A program made the translations under genes and the position numbers. DNA of 64,000 bases. It comes from Clostridia bacterium. Lineage in GTDB: Bacteria > Bacillota > Clostridia > UMGS1883 > UMGS1540. This document shows, in pieces, positions 24,128 through 33,412 of the stretch. The notes beneath the pieces are model-generated. The model made no database searches. It was not told the DNA's origin and worked only from the letters and a program-made list of their open reading frames with translations. Within the stretch, counting starts at the first letter, position 1, and every line of letters starts with the position of its first letter. The stretch spans positions 62,001 through 126,000 of the forward strand of contig JAFZQX010000007.1 of NCBI GenBank assembly GCA_017620205.1. Reading direction: 5' to 3'.

Positions 24128-25537
24128 CTATTGCGTTTGACCTGCGGATGAAATGCTCTTATCCACTTGCTCTGCAGGCTCATCTTGGTTTACGTTCTCA
24201 AACGAGGTCTGATCGTTATGAGGAATCGGTTCCCATTTAACTTCTGTTGAGCAAAAAGCCTGAACGTCTATTATGAACTGGATCAAAAGGAACAAAGGCC
24301 ATAAAACCGAGATTAAAACCTTTCTCCACAAGGAAATACCTTTGATTCTCTTGCGCTCTGCTATGAAGACCACAATTGCGCCGAGAAGCGTTATAATATA
24401 GAAAACCGACATCGCGCGCAGCCATCTGAACACCAATCCCTTTGAGCCCAGAAAATATGCCCAAAATGCAGGCATATTTAAAAAGAAGTCGGAAACGGGC
24501 TTTGCAAAGAACACTTCTTTGTATGTCATACCGTGGTCAAACACGGGTGCAAGCATCATCAAAACAAACTGTACAATCTGTATCGCAAATACAAATAAAG
24601 TTGAGGGCAAAACGTTTACCATAATATCGTAAACGGAACCTCTGTTTACTGTTTTTTTGCTGAATATATCGTGTAACAGTTCTTTGATTCTTGTATAGAA
24701 AACAATAAGATGTCCTTTTGACCAGCGTAAACGCTGACGCCACATGATACGGAATGACGTAGGCTGTTCGTCATAGAACACGGCGTCATCACATATACGG
24801 ATAGTGTTTGTTAAAAGAACACGGTCTGCCGTAAACTCCCAATCTTCTGCGAGAGTAACATAGGGCCAGCCGTCTTTTACTATTTTTGAATTAATAAGAT
24901 ATCCCGTTCCCTGAACACGTGTGGCGCATCCCAAAAAAGTACGTCCGCGGCACTCAAGGCGGCATCCGGTTACAAAGTAAAGACCGTAAAGACCTGATAT
25001 GAGATTTGAACCCCAGTTTTTTGTGTTTCTGAAAGACGTTACAACAGCATTTCTGTCGTAGTAAATAAAAGCGTCGTTCATACGCGAGAAATAGTCTTTA
25101 TCCAAAACGTTATCCGCATTGAAAATGAAAAAGCCGTCATAGTTTTGCGTTCCGTAATCACGTTCAATACAAGAAAACAAATGCTTAAACGCAAATCCCA
25201 TTGTATTTTCATCATGATTGGTATACTCATATACCGTAGCGCCAAGCTCGCGTGCCACTTTTGCGGTGTTGTCGGTACAGTTGTGAGCGATAACGAAAAT
25301 ATGAAGCTTATCCTGCGGATAATTGTTTTTTTGCATGCTTTCTATAAGCCCCGAAACAACAGCCTCTTCGTTACGGGCCGGAATAATTAAACCGTACTTA
25401 AGCTTTTCTTCGGCCTTCGGGTAGGAAGTTTTAAAAAACAATCCTACAAAGGCAAAAAATAGAAAATGCAAAAAAAGCAATGCCATCACGGCAAATAATA
25501 TGTTTGTGGAAACAATAACAATATTAGTATATGTCAT
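24128..25537 (-). CDS. membrane glycosyltransferase, family 2
   Basis: A 469-residue protein with an N-terminal helix, a cytosolic GT2 domain (about 40-300) and four to five C-terminal membrane helices. GT2 motifs: IPARNEE, FIFNADNVLD (DxD-like), AEDWEFT for the acceptor-side acid, and RQRLRWSKG, the QxxRW motif of processive synthases. It resembles IcaA/cellulose-synthase superfamily enzymes making extracellular polysaccharide or glycolipid; the sugar cannot be told. No partner genes adjoin. ATG 25537 follows AAGGAAT; its own perfect promoter is at 25606-25634. The C-terminal tail is Asn/Glu/Ser-rich. Confidence 0.88.
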   Translation of the reverse strand: MTYTNIVIVSTNILFAVMALLFLHFLFFAFVGLFFKTSYPKAEEKLKYGLIIPARNEEAVVSGLIESMQKNNYPQDKLHIFVIAHNCTDNTAKVARELGATVYEYTNHDENTMGFAFKHLFSCIERDYGTQNYDGFFIFNADNVLDKDYFSRMNDAFIYYDRNAVVTSFRNTKNWGSNLISGLYGLYFVTGCRLECRGRTFLGCATRVQGTGYLINSKIVKDGWPYVTLAEDWEFTADRVLLTNTIRICDDAVFYDEQPTSFRIMWRQRLRWSKGHLIVFYTRIKELLHDIFSKKTVNRGSVYDIMVNVLPSTLFVFAIQIVQFVLMMLAPVFDHGMTYKEVFFAKPVSDFFLNMPAFWAYFLGSKGLVFRWLRAMSVFYIITLLGAIVVFIAERKRIKGISLWRKVLISVLWPLFLLIQFIIDVQAFCSTEVKWEPIPHNDQTSFENVNQDEPAEQVDKSISSAGQTQ

Positions 25538-25605
25538 GGCTGATTCCTTCTGTTTATCTATTAAATATAAGGTAAAAAACAATAGTCTTCAATTAATTCT
25601 CAGCT

Positions 25606-25634
25606 ATTATAACATATCTGGTTTGCTATGTCAA
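25606..25634 (-). promoter_or_regulatory. sigma-A promoter of the glycosyltransferase gene
   Basis: On the minus strand, TTGACA (25634-25629) and TATAAT (25611-25606) with 17 bp between them; both perfect. The 322-bp gap 25538-25859 otherwise holds only this promoter and the divergent GH35 promoter at 25778. Confidence 0.85.
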
Positions 25635-25777
25635 TTAAATATTTTTTTTAGATAAAAAAAGAGATTTAACCGAAAAGAAAGCTGAGGCGAACAATGTTTT
25701 TTTGTGCAAAATGTCGAAAAACACTTCTGTTTCTTCACAAAACATACCGTTTATATAGGCATAATGTCTATAGCGTA

Positions 25778-25806
25778 TTGATTTTAAGAGCCTTTTGGTG
25801 TATAAT
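25778..25806 (+). promoter_or_regulatory. promoter of the GH35 operon
   Basis: TTGATT (25778-25783) and TATAAT (25801-25806) with a 17-bp spacer. Confidence 0.75.
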
Positions 25807-25859
25807 AATATATAATGCTTAAAAAGCAGAAATAAGAGGCAATAAAACGGAGAATATAA

Positions 25860-27671
25860 ATGAAATCGGAAGTAGTTAACGGAGAATTCTATATAGACGG
25901 GAGAAAAACAAAATTGCTGTCGGGCGCGGTGCATTATTTCAGAAACATGCCGGATACGTGGGATGATATTTTTGCGAAAATGCGCGCGCTCGGTTTAAAT
26001 TGTGTTGAAACGTACTGCGCGTGGAATATGCACGAAAAGAAGAAGGGGCAGTTTTGCTTTAAAGGTATGCTTGACGTTTCCGCTTTCATAAGAAAAGCGG
26101 GAGAAGCCGGGCTTTATGTTATTGTAAGACCGGGACCTTACATATGCGCGGAATGGGAGTTCGGCGGACTTCCCTGGTGGCTGCAAAACGAAGAAGATAT
26201 GGAAATCCGGTCTTCAAATTCCGCATATACAAAATGCTATGAAAGCTATCTCAAACGACTGTTTGAAGAAATAAAGCCGCTGCTTTGTACAAACGGCGGC
26301 CCCGTTATAATGCTGCAGTGTGAAAACGAATACGGGTATTACGGCAACGATAAGGAGTATTTAAAACATCTTTATGTCTTTTACCGCGAAAACGGAATAG
26401 ACGTTCCTCTTTTTACGTCCGACGGCGTATCGCAGGAGAATCTTATGGACGGGACAACCGAAGGCTGCTTTCCCACTCTTAATTTCGGGAGCCGCGTATC
26501 TGAAAAATTCAAAGCGCACGATAAACTGTTTCCAAACGACCCGAAAATGTGTATGGAGTTGTGGGACGGATGGTTTGACGCGTGGGGCGATGAATTTCAC
26601 CATACCGCGTCCGCGGAAAGCTATGCCGAAACCGTGCGCGACATGATAAAAAAAGGCAGCCTGAATATATATATGTTTATCGGAGGCACAAACTTCGGAT
26701 TTACAAACGGGGCGAATCACGACAGCAGCTATGCGCCTGTGGTTACAAGCTATGATTATGACGCGCTGCTGACTGAGTGCGGCGATATAACGCCTAAGTA
26801 TCTCGCGGTAAGAGAAGTTATAAAAGAAACCTTAGGTACCCCCTTGCCCGAAATCCCCGAAGACAGAGAAAAAAGAGCATACGGCAAGGTTTTATTTAAA
26901 GAATATGCGCCGCTGCTTCAAAACCTTAACAATATATCAAAATCCCATTTTTCGGTCACTCCGAAAAACATGGAAAAGTACGGTGAGGGATACGGGTATA
27001 TAGCGTACTGCACAGAGCTTAAAAGAGATTATAAAGACAGTTTGGTCTCCTTTGAAAGCATTGGTGATCGCGCGCATGTGTTTGTAAACCAAAAGCTTTG
27101 CGGAACCTTATATATAAACGATAAAAATAAAGAGGTTAAATTCAGCGCGAAAAGCGGCGATGTTCTGACCGTGCTTTGTGAAAACATGGGCAGGGCGGAT
27201 TTCGGTTCAAAAATGGCGCGCAAAAAAGGTATTATCGGCAGATGTCTTATAGACGGCAAACTGTATTTCGGATGGAAGGTATATCCTTTGCCGATGGAAG
27301 ACCTTGAGAATTTGGAGTTTTACAACGGCTGCTCTGAAAAAACGGCTCTGTTTTTAAAAGGCAGTTTTGATGCGGATAAGCCGTGCGACACTTTTTTAAG
27401 ACTCGATAATTTCAGAAAAGGTTTCGTTATGATAAACGGTTTTAATATCGGAAGGTATTGGGAAATCGGTCCGCAGAAAACCCTGTACGTTCCCGCGTCA
27501 ATTCTGAAGGAGGGACAAAACGAAATCATAGTGTTTGAATCCGACGGACTCAACGGCACCGCCGAAGCGGAGTTCGTAGCTGTTCCTGATTTGGGGCAAA
27601 CGGAGATAAAAAAGAAAGAGTGCTTTTTGCTGAGATTTTTTAAAAGTTTTCATATTAAACGGAGAAAATAA
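25860..27671 (+). CDS. glycoside hydrolase family 35 beta-galactosidase
   Basis: A 603-residue GH35 enzyme without a signal peptide, so it acts on imported beta-galactosides in the cytoplasm. The (beta/alpha)8 domain fills the N-terminal half: SGAVHYFRNMPDTWDD, VRPGPYICAEWEFGGLPWW, the acid/base E157 in QCENEYG and the nucleophile E233 in ELWDGWFDAWG. C-terminal jelly-roll domains follow, ending with a GFNIGRYWEIGPQKTLYVP segment that is typical of the family. It overlaps the MATE gene by one base (TAATG) and heads a run with ceramidase-like and CDP-alcohol transferase genes. The exact beta-linkage is unknown. Confidence 0.94.
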   Translation: MKSEVVNGEFYIDGRKTKLLSGAVHYFRNMPDTWDDIFAKMRALGLNCVETYCAWNMHEKKKGQFCFKGMLDVSAFIRKAGEAGLYVIVRPGPYICAEWEFGGLPWWLQNEEDMEIRSSNSAYTKCYESYLKRLFEEIKPLLCTNGGPVIMLQCENEYGYYGNDKEYLKHLYVFYRENGIDVPLFTSDGVSQENLMDGTTEGCFPTLNFGSRVSEKFKAHDKLFPNDPKMCMELWDGWFDAWGDEFHHTASAESYAETVRDMIKKGSLNIYMFIGGTNFGFTNGANHDSSYAPVVTSYDYDALLTECGDITPKYLAVREVIKETLGTPLPEIPEDREKRAYGKVLFKEYAPLLQNLNNISKSHFSVTPKNMEKYGEGYGYIAYCTELKRDYKDSLVSFESIGDRAHVFVNQKLCGTLYINDKNKEVKFSAKSGDVLTVLCENMGRADFGSKMARKKGIIGRCLIDGKLYFGWKVYPLPMEDLENLEFYNGCSEKTALFLKGSFDADKPCDTFLRLDNFRKGFVMINGFNIGRYWEIGPQKTLYVPASILKEGQNEIIVFESDGLNGTAEAEFVAVPDLGQTEIKKKECFLLRFFKSFHIKRRK

Positions 27672-29056
27672 TGGATAAACAAGAGTTATTCGCCAAAACG
27701 CCCGTGCCTCGTGCACTGTTTGTTATGGCGCTGCCGACTGTTATAAGTCAGCTTATAAACCTTATATATAACATGGTTGACGCTTTCTTTATCGGCAGGT
27801 GCGGAAACTCATATATGATGGCGGCAACGACCATTACAATTACAATGGTTATGATGACCGTTGCGCTGTCTAACCTTTTCGGCATAGGCGGCGGCAGCCT
27901 TATAGCAAGGCTCATGGGGGCGGGAGAGAGTGACAGAGCAAAGAATGTAAGCTCTTTTTCAGTCTGCGGCGCGGCTCTTATAGCATTTTTGTTTTCGCTC
28001 CTTATAGGCTTGTTTTTGGATCCTGTTTTAAAATTTCTGGGAGCATCTGCAGATACAATAGACTATGCCCGCAGTTATGCTCTTATAGTAATTGTAATAG
28101 GCAGCGTGCCCACAATTCTGGCGCTGACTTTGGCGCATCTTCTGAGAAACACCGGTTATTCCGCTAAGGCGAGCATAGGTCTCAGCGGCGGCGGCATTTT
28201 AAATGTGTTTTTAGATCCGCTTTTTATGTTTTATATAATGCCGCGCGGACAGGAGGTAACGGGCGCGGCAATAGCCACTGCGGTTTCAAATGTTTTGGCG
28301 TGCGTATATCTTTTATATGCTTACATAAAAGCTTCAAAAGAAGCGCCTTTATCATTAAAGATTAATAATGCCGTGAAAGCAAAAAAAGACGACATAAAGT
28401 CTCTCTTTGCGGTGGGCGTGCCGTCCGCTGTGCTGACGGGACTTTTTGACCTTGCCAATATTTGCGTAAACATCCTGGCGGCGGCGCATAACGATCTCGT
28501 TCTGGCGGGCATGGGAATTGTAATGAAAATCGAGCGTATCCCGAACGCCGTAAACATAGGCATTTGTCAGGGTATGCTGCCGATTGTAGCGTTTAACTAT
28601 GCCGCTGAAAACCGGGAGCGTATGAAAGAGACAATCAAAACCGCAAGGAATGTAGGGCTCTTTGTTTCAGTCATCTGCATAGTTCTTTTTGAAGTTTTTG
28701 CAAATCCCGCATCGCGCCTGTTCTTGAGTACAACGGCAGGGGACGCGGAAACGGCGCTGAAAACAGTGGCGTATGCCGCGCTGTTTTTAAGGATAAGATG
28801 CTTTGCGTCGCCAGTTCAGCTGATAAACTATCACACATCCTTCTGTATGCAGGCAATGGGGCATGGACGTGAAACATTGCTTCACGCTTTTGTGCGAGAG
28901 ATAGTCTTCTACATTCCGTTTATGTTTCTGCTCGACAGTGCTTTCGGAGAAGTTGGCCTTGCGGCGGCACTGCCTGCGGGCGAAGCTTGCGGCGCACTGT
29001 TTGCTCTTTATCTTCTTCAAAAGTGTTTAAAAAAGAGAGAAACAGCTTCGGAATAA
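27671..29056 (+). CDS. MATE family efflux transporter
   Basis: A 461-residue protein with twelve predicted helices in two related halves. MATE features include the opening PVPRALFVMALPTVISQLIN, the YNMVDAFFIGRCG loop and, in the second half, GVPSAVLTGLFDLANICVN and the NIGICQGMLPIVAFNY segment. Family members export cationic drugs or metabolites in exchange for Na+ or H+. ATG 27671 shares one base with the GH35 stop, so translation is coupled. The substrate may relate to the sugar pathway, but nothing in the sequence shows it. Confidence 0.94.
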   Translation: MDKQELFAKTPVPRALFVMALPTVISQLINLIYNMVDAFFIGRCGNSYMMAATTITITMVMMTVALSNLFGIGGGSLIARLMGAGESDRAKNVSSFSVCGAALIAFLFSLLIGLFLDPVLKFLGASADTIDYARSYALIVIVIGSVPTILALTLAHLLRNTGYSAKASIGLSGGGILNVFLDPLFMFYIMPRGQEVTGAAIATAVSNVLACVYLLYAYIKASKEAPLSLKINNAVKAKKDDIKSLFAVGVPSAVLTGLFDLANICVNILAAAHNDLVLAGMGIVMKIERIPNAVNIGICQGMLPIVAFNYAAENRERMKETIKTARNVGLFVSVICIVLFEVFANPASRLFLSTTAGDAETALKTVAYAALFLRIRCFASPVQLINYHTSFCMQAMGHGRETLLHAFVREIVFYIPFMFLLDSAFGEVGLAAALPAGEACGALFALYLLQKCLKKRETASE

Positions 29057-29084
29057 ATATAGCAGCCCGGGAGGGGAGATTTAT

Positions 29085-30440
29085 ATGAAGGTTGGATTCG
29101 GCTCGGCCCCAATTACGCCAAGAGGCGGAAAAATAGTAATAGCGGGTCAAATTCCCGTTCGGTACACAGATAAAGTACATGACGGTATTTATGCAACTGC
29201 CATGGTAACAGAGAGTGGAGGCGTGCGCACAATTTGGGTTTCGTGCGATATCTGCCACCCTACAAAAAAACTTACGGACGATGTTATAAAAAGCCTTAAA
29301 AAAAGCTTGCCCGGTTTTAAAGAGGATGAGCTTATTCTAAGCGCAACGCATTCTACCGCCTGCTTTTATCTTACGGACGACGAGTTTTTAAACTCGGCGT
29401 TTGACGTGGACAAAAGCATAATGATGCCTTTTGAAGAAACAAGGAAACAGGTTTGCGACGGTATAACTTCGGCTGTTTTAAAAGCTGTTTCTTGCATGAA
29501 AGAAGCTGCGGCGGAATTTGCCGCGGCGGATATTTTGACGGGCTATTGCAGAAGAGTTTTATATAAAGATAATACTGCCCAAATGTACGGCGACGTCAGC
29601 CGCGATGATTTTTTAAGAATGGAATACCCCGACGGCGGCGGCGCGCAGATAATCTATTTTTACGGAAAAGATAATCATGACCTTTTGGGGATTTTCACAG
29701 CCGTCCCGTGTCCCGCGCAGGCAGACGAAGCGTCCCTGTACATCACTGCGGACTATTGGCATTACGCGAGGGAAATTATAAAAGATACGCTCGGCAAAAA
29801 TATTCCCGTACTCGGCGTATGCCGCGCCGCAGGAGAACTTTCACCGCACAGGCTGTTAAGTATTGACGCGAAGTACGCTGAAGCCGAATGGGGCTCTAAA
29901 GCGGCGGAAAGGGTAGGCAGAAACATAGCTGAAGCAGTTTTGAGTGAAATGAAAAGACCGCTGCGCGCTTTTGAGGGCGATATAAGTCATTTGAGAATAA
30001 CAAAAGAAATACCGTTTCCCGTAAGAAAACCGTCGCAGAAGGAACTTGACAGCGCGAAAGAATATTTATCTTCAGACCACAGCGAAAGCGCAGATCCAAA
30101 TGAATGGATAAAAAAAGCGCAGGCGGCACATTCCGTAAAAGCTGCCGCCGCAGAGGATTTTTATAAAGCGAGAGTAAGCGTCTTAAGAATAGGAGAAATG
30201 CTTTTCTTTACGGCGCCTGCAGAGCTTTTTTCTGAGTACGCAAAAAGAATTACGGCAAAATTCCCTAAAAACCCCGTCTTTGATGTCCAGCTTACAAACG
30301 ATACTTTGGGATACCTGCCGACCGCCGAAGCAATTGAGCACGGCGGCTATTCGACCATGATTTTCAGTACGGTAACAACGCCCGAAGGCGGCGAAAAATT
30401 TGTAAACGAAATAACCTCTATGCTTAAAGAATTGGTTTAA
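29085..30440 (+). CDS. neutral/alkaline ceramidase-like protein
   Basis: A 451-residue protein without signal peptide. The start (KVGFGSAPITPRGG), the IWVSCDICHP strand and ILSATHST match the zinc-binding N-terminal domain of the neutral/alkaline non-lysosomal ceramidase family, where an ATHSHS-like motif carries a zinc histidine. The late QLTNDTLGYLPTAEAIEHGGYS segment is also typical. Many bacterial relatives lack proof of ceramide hydrolysis and may act on other amides or esters. It lies 28 bp after the MATE gene, with a strong GGGAGGGGAG site. Confidence 0.72.
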   Translation: MKVGFGSAPITPRGGKIVIAGQIPVRYTDKVHDGIYATAMVTESGGVRTIWVSCDICHPTKKLTDDVIKSLKKSLPGFKEDELILSATHSTACFYLTDDEFLNSAFDVDKSIMMPFEETRKQVCDGITSAVLKAVSCMKEAAAEFAAADILTGYCRRVLYKDNTAQMYGDVSRDDFLRMEYPDGGGAQIIYFYGKDNHDLLGIFTAVPCPAQADEASLYITADYWHYAREIIKDTLGKNIPVLGVCRAAGELSPHRLLSIDAKYAEAEWGSKAAERVGRNIAEAVLSEMKRPLRAFEGDISHLRITKEIPFPVRKPSQKELDSAKEYLSSDHSESADPNEWIKKAQAAHSVKAAAAEDFYKARVSVLRIGEMLFFTAPAELFSEYAKRITAKFPKNPVFDVQLTNDTLGYLPTAEAIEHGGYSTMIFSTVTTPEGGEKFVNEITSMLKELV

Positions 30441-30453
30441 AAGCGAGGTGCAA

Positions 30454-30942
30454 ATGGCAAATTTTATTACTGTTTTAAGAATTATACTTGCGGCGGCGAT
30501 TTTATTTCCCGCGCCGCTTACGCCGCTTTTTTATATCTTTTACATTTTGGCGGGGCTGACGGACATCGCGGACGGCACTGCTGCAAGAAAGCTAAATAGC
30601 GAAAGCACGTTTGGCGCAAAGCTTGATACTTTGGCAGACCTTGCTTTGTTTTTGGTGTGCTTTATAAAGCTTTGCCCCATGCTTAATATTCCAAAGTGGG
30701 TTTATGTTTGTACGGCGGTTATAGTTTTTATAAAAATCATAAATATAGTTTCGGGCTTTGTACTTCAAAAGAAGTTTGTATCCGTTCACAGCTTTATGAA
30801 TAAAGCTGTGGGAGCAATGCTTTTTTTGCTGCCGCTGACGTTTAAGCTCATTGACATAAAATATTCCGCGCCTTTTGTCTTAACTGCCGCGGCTTACGCG
30901 GCAATAGAGGAAGGGCATTTAATAAGAAACGGAAAAAACTAA
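30454..30942 (+). CDS. CDP-alcohol phosphatidyltransferase
   Basis: A 162-residue membrane protein with about five helices. It carries the complete family signature D-G-x2-A-R-x8-G-x3-D-x3-D starting at ADGTAARKL (about residue 42), which binds the metal ion and CDP-diacylglycerol. The product could be phosphatidylglycerophosphate, phosphatidylinositol phosphate or another headgroup; the short length and absence of extra motifs leave this open. The GTG at 30448 belongs to the GAGGTG Shine-Dalgarno, so ATG 30454 is preferred. Last gene of the run, ending in the terminator at 30943. Confidence 0.88.
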   Translation: MANFITVLRIILAAAILFPAPLTPLFYIFYILAGLTDIADGTAARKLNSESTFGAKLDTLADLALFLVCFIKLCPMLNIPKWVYVCTAVIVFIKIINIVSGFVLQKKFVSVHSFMNKAVGAMLFLLPLTFKLIDIKYSAPFVLTAAAYAAIEEGHLIRNGKN

Positions 30943-30965
30943 AAAAACACCGCAAGGTGTTTTTA
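30943..30965 (+). terminator. rho-independent terminator
   Basis: AAAAACACC and GGTGTTTTT form a 9-bp stem with a GCAA loop. Confidence 0.85.
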
Positions 30966-30969
30966 TGCT

Positions 30970-31001
30970 CTAATGTTGTTCTAATTTTGCCGTGTTATCA
31001 T
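30970..31001 (+). promoter_or_regulatory. promoter with 11-bp direct repeats in place of the -35
   Basis: CTAATGTTGTT (30970-30980) and CTAATTTTGCC (30981-30991) are direct repeats offset by exactly 11 bp. Five bases after the CTAATTTTGC core comes TATCAT (30996-31001). The same geometry appears at 31905-31936. Tandem 11-bp repeats abutting the -10 are the hallmark of OmpR/PhoB-type activator sites. Confidence 0.5.
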
Positions 31002-31032
31002 AAAACTACGAAAAGGAAAGAGGGTAATTAAT

Positions 31033-31899
31033 ATGACTTTACCGATAAAAAGAATATTATGTGTAACGCTTTGCGTGTTGGCTCTTTTGTTTCTTTGCTC
31101 TTGCAGCTTAAACGGCGCAGAAGTTGAAAACCTTGAAGCCCCTGAGGCCTCGGGAGAGTTTTCCGTAAGCGTTTTAAACCTCGGCAAGGCGGACGCAATA
31201 ATTCTTAAAACGCAGAATCACACGGTATTGATAGACACGGGCAACCGAGGCGACGGAAAAAAGATTTTGGAGCAGCTCGAAGCAAAAGGCATTGACGGCG
31301 TAGATTATCTTTTCATAACGCATTTTGACGAAGACCATGTTGGCGGCGCGGTAAAGCTTTTAAACAATCTCACGATAGGAGAAGTAGTGGCGCCGAAATA
31401 TAAAGGCTCTTCAAACGAATACACGAGATACATAAAGGCGCTGTCGGAAAACAGCAAAAAACAGTATACGCTGACTAAAAAGATGTCCTTCATATTAGAC
31501 GATGTGCTCTTTGAAGTTTATCCGCCGCAGAAAAATTCATACAGCGAGGACGATAACGACTATTCTATAGTAATAAGCGTAACCCACGGCGAAAACACTT
31601 TCCTCTTCGCGGGCGACGCGGAGAGCGAAAGACTAGCGGAGCTGCCGAAGCAGATAGAGAATATGCAGCATACGTTTTTGAAAGTTCCGCACCACGGAGT
31701 TTTGGAGAAAAACAGTGAAGAGTTTTTCTCTCTGGTAAATCCGGAAGCTGCGGTTATAACATGCAGCGAAGAAGAAATGTGCTCTGATGAGGTTATATCG
31801 CTTCTCCAAAACCTCGGCACAAAAGTGTATTTAACAACGGACGGACAGGTAGATTTGGTAAGTGACGGCAAGGAAGTAAAAATAAATCAACAAAATTAA
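31033..31899 (+). CDS. MBL-fold metallohydrolase lipoprotein (ComEC C-terminal type)
   Basis: A 288-residue lipoprotein: signal peptide with lipobox LCSC, a short linker, then a metallo-beta-lactamase-fold domain. The metal motif THFDEDHVGG (HxDxDH) lies around residue 96-105, and later VPHHG and a FAGDAE strand supply further ligands. The domain type matches ComEC/Rec2-related and competence-like MBL hydrolases; as an extracellular lipoprotein it may degrade nucleic acid or a phosphodiester outside the cell. Its promoter shares an unusual direct-repeat architecture with that of the next operon, so both are probably controlled by one activator. Confidence 0.85.
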   Translation: MTLPIKRILCVTLCVLALLFLCSCSLNGAEVENLEAPEASGEFSVSVLNLGKADAIILKTQNHTVLIDTGNRGDGKKILEQLEAKGIDGVDYLFITHFDEDHVGGAVKLLNNLTIGEVVAPKYKGSSNEYTRYIKALSENSKKQYTLTKKMSFILDDVLFEVYPPQKNSYSEDDNDYSIVISVTHGENTFLFAGDAESERLAELPKQIENMQHTFLKVPHHGVLEKNSEEFFSLVNPEAAVITCSEEEMCSDEVISLLQNLGTKVYLTTDGQVDLVSDGKEVKINQQN

Positions 31900-31904
31900 A
31901 TTTT

Positions 31905-31936
31905 CTAATTTTCATTTAATTTTGCGAAGTTATAAT
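31905..31936 (+). promoter_or_regulatory. promoter with 11-bp direct repeats in place of the -35
   Basis: CTAATTTTCA (31905-31914) and TTAATTTTGC (31916-31925) are offset by 11 bp; TATAAT (31931-31936) follows five bases after the second. It controls the VTC-DUF4956-beta-helix genes. Compare 30970-31001. Confidence 0.55.
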
Positions 31937-31961
31937 GAAGTCAAAGAAAGGAGATGGGTAT

Positions 31962-32696
31962 ATGGCACAGGAAGTATTCAGCCGCTTTGAACATAAATAT
32001 CTCTTAGACAGACAAACATACGAAAAAGTAATAGAAATAATGAATGAGCACATGGAAAGTGACCCGTACAATAAGGACGGTAAGCCATATACAATCTCAA
32101 ACATATATTTTGACACAGAGGAAGACGACCTTATAAGAACGTCTCTTGAAAAGCCCGTTTATAAAGAAAAACTGAGGCTCCGCGGATACGGCGTTCCGGG
32201 GATTGATTCAAAGGTTTATTTTGAAATAAAGAAAAAGTATAAAGGACTGGTCAACAAAAGAAGAACGGCACTTACATTGGCGGAAGCATACGACTTTGCG
32301 GAAACGGGCGTGGCGCCTTTGCCGAAAGATTATATGAACGCTCAGGTTTTAAAAGAGATTGCGTATTTCTTAAAACTCTATCAGCCGCAGCCTAAAGTAT
32401 ATCTGGCATATGACAGACTGGCGTTTTATGAAAAATGCAATTCCGATCTCCGTATATCGTTTGATACAAATATAAGAACGAGACGGTATAACATAGGCCT
32501 TGAAAAAGGCGATTACGGAAAACTGCTTCTGCCGGATGATTTATACATTATGGAGATTAAAACAGCCCTCGCAAAGCCCTTGTGGTTTGCGGATATGCTC
32601 TGTGAGCTTGACATAAAACGCAAAAGCTTTTCAAAATACGGTACGGAGTTTAAACAAAGCCTCGCATGCGAAAAAGAAATGGCTATGGCAATATAA
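31962..32696 (+). CDS. polyphosphate polymerase (VTC) domain protein
   Basis: A 244-residue protein with a VTC-type tunnel-fold domain, related to the catalytic subunit of the eukaryotic vacuolar transporter chaperone. Motifs: RFEHKYLLDRQTYEKV at the start, ISNIYFDTEEDDLI, the basic KEKLRLRGYG strand, YFEIKKKYKGLVNKRR and IMEIKTA, giving the Arg/Lys/Glu ring of the tunnel. Bacterial members sit beside DUF4956 and CotH or beta-helix genes, as here; polyphosphate synthesis is the family inference. ATG 31962 follows AAAGGAGAT; the upstream in-frame ATG overlaps the promoter. Confidence 0.9.
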   Translation: MAQEVFSRFEHKYLLDRQTYEKVIEIMNEHMESDPYNKDGKPYTISNIYFDTEEDDLIRTSLEKPVYKEKLRLRGYGVPGIDSKVYFEIKKKYKGLVNKRRTALTLAEAYDFAETGVAPLPKDYMNAQVLKEIAYFLKLYQPQPKVYLAYDRLAFYEKCNSDLRISFDTNIRTRRYNIGLEKGDYGKLLLPDDLYIMEIKTALAKPLWFADMLCELDIKRKSFSKYGTEFKQSLACEKEMAMAI

Positions 32697-32711
32697 AGGG
32701 AGGATACATAA

Positions 32712-33398
32712 ATGGATAATTTATTTAACAATATTTTGGTAAACGTTTCAAACGATATAACGCCTCAGTCGGCAATTCTGACAATAGTAATAGCAGCTTT
32801 GTTCGGTGCGGTGATAGCTTTCACGTATTACAAAACACAGGATGACGAAGTTTATCAGAAAAGTCTTGCGGTAACGCTTTTGATGCTCCCCGTAATTCTT
32901 TCGGTTATTATAATTTTTGTCGGCAGCAATATTGCAAGAGCGTTCAGTCTTGCCGGCACGCTTTCCATTATAAGATTCAGAAGCGCACCGGGAGACCCCA
33001 AGGATATTGGCTTTATCTTTTTTGACATAGCTGCGGGACTCGCTTGCGGCGTAGGCCTTTACGGATACGGAATACTTTTTGTTTTGGCGCTTTGCGTAAT
33101 CATTTTCGCGGTAACAAAATTCGGCTTTTTTGAGAAAAAGAAAACGCGTAAAACCTTAAAAATCACGATCCCGGAGGATTTAAACTATCAGGGCGCTTTT
33201 GACGATATTCTTGAAAAGTATACGGAAAAGTATACGCTCACAAAGATTAAAACAACGGATCTCGGCGCTTTGTTTGAGCTTTGCTACAGCGTACTGATGA
33301 ACGACGGACAAAACGAACAGGAATTTTTAAATGAGCTGAGAGTAAGAAACGGAAACCTTAAAATTACGCTTGCGGTTGCTCCGCAAAGCATAAAATGA
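32712..33398 (+). CDS. DUF4956 membrane protein
   Basis: A 228-residue protein with four membrane helices in the first 140 residues and a soluble C-terminal domain of about 85 residues. The motif FSLAGTLSIIRFRSAPGDPK, followed by DIGFIFFDIAAGLA, is the DUF4956 signature. Genes of this family almost always adjoin VTC-domain genes, which suggests a shared membrane process. It starts 15 bp after the VTC gene and its stop overlaps an ATG of the next frame. Confidence 0.9.
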   Translation: MDNLFNNILVNVSNDITPQSAILTIVIAALFGAVIAFTYYKTQDDEVYQKSLAVTLLMLPVILSVIIIFVGSNIARAFSLAGTLSIIRFRSAPGDPKDIGFIFFDIAAGLACGVGLYGYGILFVLALCVIIFAVTKFGFFEKKKTRKTLKITIPEDLNYQGAFDDILEKYTEKYTLTKIKTTDLGALFELCYSVLMNDGQNEQEFLNELRVRNGNLKITLAVAPQSIK

Positions 33399-33412
33399 AA
33401 GGGGTTGAAATT

